Source: Microbacterium yannicii PS01 (GTDB lineage: Bacteria > Actinomycetota > Actinomycetes > Actinomycetales > Microbacteriaceae). From it: DNA of 36,147 bases. The DNA is taken from assembly GCF_000304335.1 (NCBI RefSeq), contig NZ_CAJF01000036.1, forward strand, positions 1 through 36,147. The letters run 5' to 3'. Each line of letters opens with the position of its first letter. The first letter of the stretch is position 1. Position numbers and translations under genes: made by a program. Below are positions 24,020 to 30,903 of this stretch, one piece after another. The notes under the pieces were generated by a model. That model was not told the DNA's origin. It did not search any database and worked only from the letters and a program-made list of their open reading frames with translations.

Positions 24020-24874
24020 CTATCCGGCCGCGGCGAACCGAGTGGTCAGCGTGCCGATTCCCTCGATCTCGCTCACGAGCACATCGTCGGGGCCGATGAA
24101 TCGCGGCGGCGTACGGCGGTTGCCGATGCCCGACGGCGTGCCGGAGAAGATGATGTCTCCCGGCAGCAGTGGGCAGACGGCCGACAGCCGGACGAGCAGC
24201 TCGGGGACGTCGTAGAGCATCATCGACGTGCGCGAGGCCTGCATCTGCTCACCCGACAGAAGACACGAGATGGCGAGATCATCGCGGTCCGGCAGCTCGT
24301 CGGTTGTGACGAGCCACGGACCGGTCGGCCCGAAGCCGGGGAACGACTTGCCGAGGCTGAACTGCGGGGCGGCACCCTGAAGCTGGGTGATGCGCTCCGA
24401 GAGGTCCTGCCCGATGGTCAGGCCCGCCACATGGTCCCACGCGCTGTCCCGGTCGAGCTTGTGACCCTCGCGGCCGATCACCACGACGAGCTCGACCTCC
24501 CAGTCGACGTTGCCCTCGGGCAGTTCGACGACAGCCCCCTGGCCCACGATGGACGACGGGAACTTGGTGAACGTCACGGGCATCGAGTCGGGCGGGTAGC
24601 CCGCTTCCGCGGCGTGCTCGGCATAGTTCAGGCCGATCGCGAACACCTGCCGCGGGCGCGGCACCGGGGCCGCCAGCTCCGCGGCGTCGAACGACACGCT
24701 CCCTACGGCATCCGCTCGTTCCAGCGCTGCCGCCCATTCGGCGAAGGCGGCCCAGTCCTCGAAGAGGTGCTGAGGGTCGGGACCGAATCGTCCGTCGGAG
24801 GCGTCGGCGATGTCGATCGCGCCGTTCTCGCTCTGGACGAGAACCGCGCGACCGGCCAGGTTGGCGATCTTCAC
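24020..24874 (-). CDS. fumarylacetoacetate hydrolase (FAH) family protein
   Basis: A 284-residue protein with an N-terminal lid region (about residues 1-75) and the FAH fold from about residue 80 (VFAIGLNYAEHAAEAG). Metal ligands are visible as the ExE pair in VDWEVELVVVIG and the Asp in LTIGQDLSER; FSGTPSGIG closes the site. Family members hydrolyse C-C bonds of 2,4-dioxo acids such as fumarylacetoacetate, acylpyruvates or 2,4-diketo-3-deoxy sugar acids, or decarboxylate oxaloacetate. The GTG at 24874 follows GTGAGGA and starts the family N-terminus; the frame is open upstream into the previous gene. It lies 10 nt after the other FAH gene. Confidence 0.85.
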   Translation of the reverse strand: MKIANLAGRAVLVQSENGAIDIADASDGRFGPDPQHLFEDWAAFAEWAAALERADAVGSVSFDAAELAAPVPRPRQVFAIGLNYAEHAAEAGYPPDSMPVTFTKFPSSIVGQGAVVELPEGNVDWEVELVVVIGREGHKLDRDSAWDHVAGLTIGQDLSERITQLQGAAPQFSLGKSFPGFGPTGPWLVTTDELPDRDDLAISCLLSGEQMQASRTSMMLYDVPELLVRLSAVCPLLPGDIIFSGTPSGIGNRRTPPRFIGPDDVLVSEIEGIGTLTTRFAAAG

Positions 24875-24884
24875 CGGATGATCC

Positions 24885-25760
24885 TCACCAGTCCACGCGC
24901 TGCGGGGCGGGCTCGCCGTAGCGGTCCTCCCACGAGATGACCCTGTTGCGGAGGGTGCCGATGCCGGTGATCTCGGCCTCGATCTCGTCACCGGGCTTCA
25001 AGTAGAAGTCGAACGGATTCGGCTGCACCGCGGCCACTCCCGAGATGGTGCCCGTCGTGATGAGGTCGCCGGCGCTGTAGGTCTGCGGCGAGTGATACGC
25101 GACCAGGTGCGGGAACTTGATGCGCGTCTGGTTCGTGTTCCCCTGCTGGCGCACCTCGCCGTTGACGCGCAGCTGCATGGGCAGCTCGTGCATGTCGGGC
25201 ACCTCATCCCGCGTGACGATCCAAGGGCCGATCGGGCAGAACGTCTCGATCGCCTTGCTGAACGAGAACACACCCGACTCCATCTCCTTGCGCTGGATGT
25301 CGCGCGCCGAGATGTCGTTGAAGACGGTGAAGCCGGCGATGTAGTCGTCGGCTTCGTCGGGTCCGAAGAACTTGCCCGACTTGCCGATGACGATGGCCAG
25401 CTCGAGCTCGTAGTCGAGCTCCTTGGTGAGCCCCTCGGGGTAGACGATGTCGTCGCCCGGGCCGATGATCGCGTCGACGTTCTGGAAGAAGACGATGCCC
25501 TTGTGCACGGGGTGCGACCAGTCGACGGCCGTCAGCTCGTTGTGGTGGTCGGCGAAGTTGCCCGCGGTGTGGAAGAACTTCTTCGGGCGGATCGGCGCCT
25601 CGAGCTTCACGTCGGCATACTGCAGGCGCTCTCCGGTCTCGCGGACGTCACCGCCGCGCTCGAAGTACTCCCGCGTCGACGGGACGTCGAGCTCGATGAC
25701 GGTGCCCTCCTCGAGTTCCAGCCGGCCCACGCGACCGCCGTCGAAAGTGATGAGCTTCAT
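24885..25760 (-). CDS. fumarylacetoacetate hydrolase (FAH) family protein, second copy
   Basis: A 291-residue protein, only distantly similar to its downstream neighbour. It starts MKLITFDGGRVG, has FFHTAGNFADHHNE at the domain entrance, the metal ligands ExE in LDYELELAIVIGK and Asp in FTVFNDISARD, and TTGTISGV near the C-terminus. ATG 25760 has the ribosome binding site AAGGAGACAGG. Two different FAH paralogues side by side suggest two distinct dioxo-acid substrates or a hetero-oligomer; sequence cannot decide. Third gene of the operon. Confidence 0.85.
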   Translation of the reverse strand: MKLITFDGGRVGRLELEEGTVIELDVPSTREYFERGGDVRETGERLQYADVKLEAPIRPKKFFHTAGNFADHHNELTAVDWSHPVHKGIVFFQNVDAIIGPGDDIVYPEGLTKELDYELELAIVIGKSGKFFGPDEADDYIAGFTVFNDISARDIQRKEMESGVFSFSKAIETFCPIGPWIVTRDEVPDMHELPMQLRVNGEVRQQGNTNQTRIKFPHLVAYHSPQTYSAGDLITTGTISGVAAVQPNPFDFYLKPGDEIEAEITGIGTLRNRVISWEDRYGEPAPQRVDW

Positions 25761-25813
25761 ATTCCTGTCTCCTTGTTCCAATCGGATGCCGTCGTCCCGA
25801 GCCCATCGAGGGG

Positions 25814-26605
25814 CTAGGCGCCGACCATGTTGAAGCCGCCGTCGGCGAGCATGTAGCCACCGGTCAGATGCGCGGCCTCATCGGTCGCGAGCCACAGGCA
25901 GGCGCCGGTGACGAACTCGGGCGGCGGGATGACGCCCATCGGCGTCTGCGAGATGAGCACCTCGCGGCGCCCGTTCTTCCAGTCCTCGCGATTGAGGAGG
26001 CGCTCGGTCTCCATGAAGCCGGGCGCGAAGGTGTTGACCCGCACCGCCGGCGCGAACGCCTTCGCGTACGACTTGGTGATGCCGAGGATGGCGTACTTCG
26101 CCGCGGCGTACTGGGGAGCCCGAGCGGAGCCGCGCACGATCACCGTCGACCCGACCTGCACGATGCTGCCGTGGCCCTGCTGCAGCATCCGCTCGCCGAA
26201 TTCGTGCGTCATGAGCAGCGTGCCCTTGACGTCGATGTCGATGACGGCGTCGAGAGCCTCCTGCGTCAGCTCGTCCCAGTTCATCTGCTCGCTGGAGACG
26301 TCTCCGACGTTGTTGACCAGCACGTCCAAGGTGCCGAACGCCTCCCAGACCTCGTCGGCCATGCGCTTGATCTGATCCCACGATCCGATGTCGGCCTGGA
26401 CGAGGATCCCGTCGCTGCCCGCCTCGCGAACGCGCTCGAGCGTCGCCTCGGCACCCGCCCGCGATGAGCGGTAGTGCACGGCGACCCGGGCGCCCTCCTG
26501 GGCGGCGCGCACGGCGATCTCGGCGCCGAAGCCGGTGCCGGCACCCGTGACGAGCACCGTCTTGCCGGCGAAGCGGGGGAAGATCTGCGGGGTGGTGTCG
26601 GTCAT
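25814..26605 (-). CDS. SDR family oxidoreductase
   Basis: A 263-residue classical SDR: cofactor loop TGAGTGFG at residues about 20-27, NNVG for the NNAG motif, Ser in QVGSTVIV, YAAAK catalytic pair, and a C-terminal LTGGYMLADGGF. HYRSSR after beta2 lacks an acidic residue at the usual place and has Arg/Ser, which favours NADP(H). It lies 25 nt after the upstream SDR gene and 53 nt before the FAH gene. A sugar-acid or cyclic-alcohol dehydrogenase role would suit the FAH context. Confidence 0.87.
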   Translation of the reverse strand: MTDTTPQIFPRFAGKTVLVTGAGTGFGAEIAVRAAQEGARVAVHYRSSRAGAEATLERVREAGSDGILVQADIGSWDQIKRMADEVWEAFGTLDVLVNNVGDVSSEQMNWDELTQEALDAVIDIDVKGTLLMTHEFGERMLQQGHGSIVQVGSTVIVRGSARAPQYAAAKYAILGITKSYAKAFAPAVRVNTFAPGFMETERLLNREDWKNGRREVLISQTPMGVIPPPEFVTGACLWLATDEAAHLTGGYMLADGGFNMVGA

Positions 26606-26630
26606 CTGTTTCTCCTGTCGTCGTGCCGTG

Positions 26631-27434
26631 TCAGACCAGCGTCCGGCCGCCGTCGATGTACATCACGTGGCCGGTGATGAAGCCGGCGTGCCGTGACGAC
26701 AGGAAGAGGGCGGGTCCGGTCAGTTCGTCGGGGGTGCCGAGGCGGCCTGCGGGAACGAGGCTCTCGAGGTCCTTGCGCTTGCCCGGCTTGGCGAGCTCGC
26801 CCGCCGTGAGCGGGGTCTCGATGTAGCCCGGTGCCAGCGCATTCACCGTCACTCCCGAGACCGCCCACTCCCGCGCCATGACACGCAGGAGCTGATTGAT
26901 CCCGCCCTTCGAGGCGGCGTAGGGGCCGTGGGAGTGGTGGGCGAGCAGGCCCGACACACTCGAGAGCGCGAGGACGCGCCCGTACCCCTGGTCGACCATG
27001 TGCCGCCCGGCGGCCTGCGCGAGCCCGAACAGGGACGAGAGGTTCACCCTGAGGATGTGGTCCCACTCGTCTTCGGTGAACTCGAGGATGGGTCGGCGGT
27101 CGTTGATGCCGACGGCGTGCAGCAGCACGTCGAGGCCCCCGAGCCGCTCGATGACGTCGGCCACCACTCGTTCCCCCGCCCCGTGCTCGGTGAGGTCGGC
27201 CTGGATCAGCTCGTGGCGGGTGTCGACGTCTGCCAGCTGGGCGCCGATCGCGTCCAGTGAGCGCTGGTCACGGTCGACGATGGCGACGGACGCTCCGGCC
27301 CCGGCATATGCGAGTGCGCACGCGCCTCCGATGCCGCCCGCCCCGGCGACCAGGACTCGGGCGCCGTGCAGTCCCAGCCACTCGGCGTTGCGTCCGGCCC
27401 CAGCGCTCGCCTCGAGCGTGTCGTTCGTCGACAT
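26631..27434 (-). CDS. SDR family oxidoreductase with shortened glycine loop
   Basis: A 267-residue SDR. The Rossmann loop reads VAGAGGIGG, one residue shorter than TGxxxGIG. IVDRDQRSL after beta2 ends in Asp, which favours NAD(H). Further motifs: LLHAVGIND in place of NNAG, SSVSG, YAASK and HVMYIDGG. ATG 27434 has GAAGGG 7 nt upstream; the open frame extends to 27515 but that part is promoter and operator DNA. First gene of the five-gene operon, directly under a good promoter with a 33-bp operator. Confidence 0.87.
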   Translation of the reverse strand: MSTNDTLEASAGAGRNAEWLGLHGARVLVAGAGGIGGACALAYAGAGASVAIVDRDQRSLDAIGAQLADVDTRHELIQADLTEHGAGERVVADVIERLGGLDVLLHAVGINDRRPILEFTEDEWDHILRVNLSSLFGLAQAAGRHMVDQGYGRVLALSSVSGLLAHHSHGPYAASKGGINQLLRVMAREWAVSGVTVNALAPGYIETPLTAGELAKPGKRKDLESLVPAGRLGTPDELTGPALFLSSRHAGFITGHVMYIDGGRTLV

Positions 27435-27455
27435 CGATGACCCTTCGCCGTTGAA

Positions 27456-27488
27456 TTCATTGAGAGAAAGTTGCTTTCGCACAATGAA
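27456..27488. promoter_or_regulatory. 33-bp palindromic operator, site 1 (SDR-FAH-GH78 operon)
   Basis: On the plus strand, TTCATTGAGAGAAAG (27456-27470), three bases, then CTTTCGCACAATGAA (27474-27488). The arms are inverted with two mismatches over 15 positions. It covers the end of the -10 box and the transcription start of the SDR operon, a repressor position. A near copy lies at 28415-28447. Confidence 0.8.
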
Positions 27489-27515
27489 TCTATCCGCAGG
27501 CTCTCGGACTGTCAA
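27487..27515 (-). promoter_or_regulatory. promoter of SDR-FAH-GH78 operon
   Basis: TTGACA at 27510-27515 and TAGATT at 27487-27492, 17 nt apart on the minus strand: the best housekeeping promoter in the window. The -35 box overlaps the stop codon of the upstream esterase gene (27512-27514). Transcription should start inside the operator. Confidence 0.75.
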
Positions 27516-28393
27516 TCCGAGAGAACTCCGGCCATCAGGGCGAGGGCCCGCTCCGCCGACTGATTCCCCACCTCGTTGAGGTAGCCGTGCAGCGCACCTC
27601 GCTCCCGCACCAGGGTGACGTCCACGCCGCCAAGAGCGAGGTCGGCGGCGAAAGCCTCGCCGGACGAACGCAGGCGGTCGCGTTCGGCATTCATGATGAG
27701 CGTGCGCGGCATCCCTCGCATGTCGTGGCCTCCGGGGAAGGCGTAGACCTCATCAGGTGAGGCGCCGCCCAGATAGCCCGTGTTGATCGCCCGCGTCGCC
27801 TCGGGCGGGAACTCCGCCCCGGGCGGCAGGGCCTCCAGGAAGCCGGCGAGTTCCGCATCCGCAGCGGGGAGGTCGGAATGCAGCACCGGGTAGATCAGCA
27901 GCAGTGATGCGGGAACCGGCCCGCGCGCGTCCCTCAGCCGCACCGCCGCCCCCGCAGATAGGTTGCCGCCGGCGCTCGCGCCGCCGAGCGACACCCGTTC
28001 CGGATCACCACCCCAGCCGGGCGCATTCTCGCGTGCCCACAGGAACGCGGCGGCGGTCTGCAGAGATGCGGTGGGGTACGCCGAGCGAGGCCCGGCGGCG
28101 GCGATCTCGCTCGCGACCTGCTCGGCGGTCGGACCCGTGCCGCCGTCTCGGGGCGGAAGGGGCGGCAGCCCGTCCACGGGGCTGAGCGTGTAGTCCACCG
28201 AGACGATGGTCGTGCCCTGGGCGCTCAGGCGTCGGGCGATCTCGTCCGCCTCCGGCATGTCGAGGGTGCCGAACATGAACGCGCCGCCGTGCAGCCACAC
28301 GAGTACCGATCCGTTCGGCGTGCCCGCCGGGTACACCCGCACGCGGAAGTCGGAGCCGCCCGCGTTCAATGTGTGTTCCGATGTGTTCGTCAT
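27512..28393 (-). CDS. alpha/beta hydrolase, HSL-type esterase (paralogue of 29935-30822)
   Basis: A 293-residue cytoplasmic esterase: oxyanion-hole motif HGGAF at residues 35-39, nucleophile Ser140 in GGASAGG, Asp239 in NAERD and His269 in ALHGY. This is the hormone-sensitive-lipase family, which hydrolyses short-chain or aromatic esters. A twin with the same motifs and layout lies 1.5 kb to the right. Ribosome binding site AGAGGAG precedes the ATG at 28393; promoter box TATATT lies under a palindromic operator. It ends inside the promoter of the SDR operon, so read-through is possible. Confidence 0.87.
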   Translation of the reverse strand: MTNTSEHTLNAGGSDFRVRVYPAGTPNGSVLVWLHGGAFMFGTLDMPEADEIARRLSAQGTTIVSVDYTLSPVDGLPPLPPRDGGTGPTAEQVASEIAAAGPRSAYPTASLQTAAAFLWARENAPGWGGDPERVSLGGASAGGNLSAGAAVRLRDARGPVPASLLLIYPVLHSDLPAADAELAGFLEALPPGAEFPPEATRAINTGYLGGASPDEVYAFPGGHDMRGMPRTLIMNAERDRLRSSGEAFAADLALGGVDVTLVRERGALHGYLNEVGNQSAERALALMAGVLSD

Positions 28394-28414
28394 GCGTCCG
28401 ATCTCCTCTGACCG

Positions 28415-28447
28415 TTCATTGTGAGAAAGTCACTTTTGCTGATTGAA
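28415..28447. promoter_or_regulatory. 33-bp palindromic operator, site 2 (esterase/CMD divergent promoter)
   Basis: TTCATTGTGAGAAAG (28415-28429), three bases, then CTTTTGCTGATTGAA (28433-28447). Read on the minus strand from the -10 box it matches site 1 at 29 of 37 positions, including the whole CAATGAA end. It lies between divergent genes, so one bound regulator could control both. Confidence 0.8.
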
Positions 28448-28451
28448 TATA
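28446..28451 (-). promoter_or_regulatory. -10 box of esterase gene 27512-28393
   Basis: TATATT on the minus strand, overlapping the operator edge exactly as TAGATT does at site 1. TGCTCA 18 nt upstream is a partial -35. The leader then has about 45 nt and a good ribosome binding site. Confidence 0.6.
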
Positions 28452-28495
28452 CCTGTGTTGCTCGCGCCGTGAGCACCCTGATGAAGGAGAAGCAG

Positions 28496-29050
28496 ATGGC
28501 GGCTCGGGTCCGACCCCTGACGCCCGGCGAGCTGACCGCCGAGCAGAGCGCCCTCTATGGAGCGATCACCGGTGGGCTCCGCGCGCAGGAACCGCAGCAT
28601 TTCGCACTCACCGCCGAGGACGGGGCGTTGCGCGGTCCGTTCGATCTCATGCTGCGCTCCCCCGCCGTGGGCACCGCCCAGCAGGAGCTCGGGACGGCGA
28701 TCCGCTTTCGCACCGCACTCTCGGATCGCGTGCGGGAACTGGCGATCCTTCTCGTCGCGGCGCACCGCGACAGCACCTTCGAGCGCGAATCGCACGAGGC
28801 GATCGCCCGCGCCCTGGGCTTCGGCGAGCCGGAACTGGCTGCCGTGCGGACTCTCGACCTCTCGGGGTTCTCCGGCGGCGAGCGGACCGTGGGACAGGCC
28901 GTCCTCGAGCTGCTCGACGGCGACCTCTCCGATGCGAGCTGGGATTCGGCATCCGCTGCTCTCGGTCTTGACGGCCTGTTCGAGCTCACCGCGCTCGTCG
29001 GGTACTACTCCACGCTCGCACTGCAGCTGCGGGTGTTCCGTGTCGACTGA
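28496..29050 (+). CDS. carboxymuconolactone decarboxylase (CMD) family protein
   Basis: A 184-residue protein. The core (RTALSDRVRELAILLVAA, then FERESHEAIARALGFGE) is the CMD/AhpD alpha-helical fold. The CxxC pair of AhpD peroxidases is absent, and HEAIA sits where CMD-type members have their helix, so a decarboxylase/lactone-type or unknown role is likelier than peroxide reduction. ATG 28496 has AAGGAG 8 nt upstream; ATG 28481 and a GTG at 28421 are alternatives, but the latter lies inside the operator. CMD proteins recur in aromatic catabolism clusters (protocatechuate branch). It precedes the IclR gene by 39 nt. Confidence 0.8.
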   Translation: MAARVRPLTPGELTAEQSALYGAITGGLRAQEPQHFALTAEDGALRGPFDLMLRSPAVGTAQQELGTAIRFRTALSDRVRELAILLVAAHRDSTFERESHEAIARALGFGEPELAAVRTLDLSGFSGGERTVGQAVLELLDGDLSDASWDSASAALGLDGLFELTALVGYYSTLALQLRVFRVD

Positions 29051-29052
29051 GA

Positions 29053-29081
29053 TTGCATGGGCCCGGACCAGCAGATACGGT
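29053..29081 (+). promoter_or_regulatory. promoter of iclR-type gene
   Basis: TTGCAT (29053-29058) and TACGGT (29076-29081) with an optimal 17-nt spacer, starting 3 nt after the CMD stop. Transcription would begin at or next to the ATG at 29090 (8 nt after the -10), so the message is leaderless or nearly so. The 33-bp operator is not repeated here. Confidence 0.6.
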
Positions 29082-29089
29082 TTCGCTCT

Positions 29090-29905
29090 ATGAAAGCCGA
29101 CGACGTCCCCGAGCCGGAAGCCGGAGCAGGCAGGGCCGGCAGCCGCTACCGCATCGAAGCGCTCGCCAAGGGCCTCGACGTGCTCCGCCTGTTCGACGAG
29201 TCGGTGACCTCGCTCAAGCTCCGCGAGATCTGCGACCGCACCGGCATCCCGATGCCGACGGCGTTCCGCGTCGTCGCGACCCTCGAGGAGGGCGGCTACC
29301 TCGAGCGGCTGCCCGACGGGGGCATACGGCCCGGGGTGGCCGTCCTGCTGCTCGGATCGGCCGCACTGCGCGGTTCGAGCCTCGTTCAGCTGAGCGAGCA
29401 GCCGCTCCGACACCTGGCGGAGGAGTCGGGCGAGACGGTCAACCTCGGCGTGCTCGTCGGCGATCAGGTGCTCTATCTCGCACGCCTGCGCAACTCCGAC
29501 CTCGTGACCGCGAACATCCAGGTCGGCTCGACCCTGCCGGCGGCCTACACGTCGATGGGCAAGCTGCTGCTCGCGTACCTGAGCGACGCGGACCTGGCGC
29601 GTACGCTCGCGAATCACGACTTCGGGGCGGATGCCGGTCCCAACGCCGCGACATCCCTCGATGAGCTGCGCGAGCGGCTGGCCCTGATCCGTGAGCAGGG
29701 TTACTCGCTGCAGGACCAGGAGGTCGCCGCGGGTCTTCGCTCGGTGTCGGTGCCGGTCTTCGGGCGCGATGAGTCCCGGCCTGCGGCCGCGATCAACATC
29801 GCGGTTGCGTCGTCGCGCCACGACGTCTCCTCTCTGCGCGGTCCGCTGCTGACCCGCCTTCGCGCGACAGCTGCTGACATCTCGCGGCTGCTTCGCTCGA
29901 CCTGA
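29090..29905 (+). CDS. IclR family transcriptional regulator
   Basis: A 271-residue regulator. N-terminal winged helix (about residues 25-85: IEALAKGLDVLRLFDE, then LREICDRTGIPMPTAFRVVA as helix-turn-helix) and C-terminal effector domain with GETVNLGVLVGDQVLYLAR, AAYTSMGKLLLAYL and INIAVAS near the end. IclR proteins bind small aromatic or carboxylic effectors and often control adjacent catabolic genes. Two 33-bp palindromes at the neighbouring promoters are the natural candidate sites. ATG 29090 is chosen for its fit to the -10 box; ATG 29057 would place the promoter inside the gene. Confidence 0.9.
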   Translation: MKADDVPEPEAGAGRAGSRYRIEALAKGLDVLRLFDESVTSLKLREICDRTGIPMPTAFRVVATLEEGGYLERLPDGGIRPGVAVLLLGSAALRGSSLVQLSEQPLRHLAEESGETVNLGVLVGDQVLYLARLRNSDLVTANIQVGSTLPAAYTSMGKLLLAYLSDADLARTLANHDFGADAGPNAATSLDELRERLALIREQGYSLQDQEVAAGLRSVSVPVFGRDESRPAAAINIAVASSRHDVSSLRGPLLTRLRATAADISRLLRST

Positions 29906-29934
29906 GCACGTCGTCCCGACTACCCACAGACCGT

Positions 29935-30822
29935 TCAGATCTCCGCGACGGCGGCTTCGAGGAGCATCAGGGTGTGCTCTGCGGCTGGATGACCGATCTC
30001 GTTCAGGTACCCGTGCACCGCGTCACGTTCGCGCACGACTCGGACATCGACGCTCGCCGCAGCCAGCTCGGCGGCGAAGGCCTCGCCCGAAGGTCGCAGG
30101 CTGTCGAGTTCGGCGTTGACGATCAGCACCCGCGGCAGGCCTGCGAGATCGTGCCCGCCCGCGAACGCGTAGCCGTGCGGGTCGTCGCCGTCGGGCAGAT
30201 AGTTGCGGTTGATCGCCGCCCGGCTCTGGGGTGTGAACAGGCGCGCCGGCGGAATGTTCCGCAGTAGCTCTGCGGTCTCTTCGTTGGGCGGCAGAATGCC
30301 GTCATGGAGGGAAGGATAGACGAGGGCGAGCAGCGCAGGCACGGTCGTGCCGCGGTCGCGCAGGCGCATCGCGGCGCCGGCCGAGAGATTCGCGCCGGCG
30401 CTTGCGCCTCCCAGCGCCACGCGGCCGGGATCGGCGCCGTAGGCCCGAGCGTTGTCGACCGCCCAGTCGAATGCGGCGACGATCTGGAGCCCTGCGACCG
30501 GGAAGCGCGCGCGGGGCCCGGCAGCCTCCATCTCAGCGCGCATCAGCTCGGGAGACGGGAGACCGGCGTCCGGGTCGGGTGGGCCAAGCGCCGTGAGCGC
30601 GTCCAGCGGCGCCAGCGTGTAGTCGACCGAGACCACCGTGATACCGGCTGCGCTGAGCCGCCGACCGACCTGGTCGGCTTCGGGCATCTCCAGCGTCCCG
30701 AACATGAATGCGCCGCCGTGCAGCCACACGAGGAGTGTCCCGTTCGGGGTGTCGGCCGGGTATACCCTCACCCGGAAGTCGAAGCCGCCGCCCTTGAGCG
30801 GCACGTCGTGGATATCAGTCAT
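29935..30822 (-). CDS. alpha/beta hydrolase, HSL-type esterase (paralogue of 27512-28393)
   Basis: A 295-residue esterase with HGGAF (35-39), Ser141 in GGASAG, Asp240 in NAELD and His270 in AVHGY. It is a close paralogue of the protein at 27512-28393, sharing WLHGGAFMFGTL and SGEAFAAEL/DL-type stretches, yet belongs to the other operon (last gene after the nucleoside hydrolase, 81-nt gap). Start ATG 30822 follows GGGAAGG; the open frame reaches 30888 without family similarity. It converges on the IclR gene with 29 nt between stops. Probable role: ester cleavage in the same catabolic route. Confidence 0.87.
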   Translation of the reverse strand: MTDIHDVPLKGGGFDFRVRVYPADTPNGTLLVWLHGGAFMFGTLEMPEADQVGRRLSAAGITVVSVDYTLAPLDALTALGPPDPDAGLPSPELMRAEMEAAGPRARFPVAGLQIVAAFDWAVDNARAYGADPGRVALGGASAGANLSAGAAMRLRDRGTTVPALLALVYPSLHDGILPPNEETAELLRNIPPARLFTPQSRAAINRNYLPDGDDPHGYAFAGGHDLAGLPRVLIVNAELDSLRPSGEAFAAELAAASVDVRVVRERDAVHGYLNEIGHPAAEHTLMLLEAAVAEI

Positions 30823-30903
30823 TCCGATCGCCTTCCCTTTCAACGACGGGCGCAGCGCGATGGTGCACGCGCGCTGCGACGATCTCATCCGTCATCGCGT
30901 CAC

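Noticed and set aside
28421..28495. GTG at 28421 as start of the CMD gene
   Set aside because: The extension lies within the 33-bp operator and promoter; ATG 28496 has a proper ribosome binding site.
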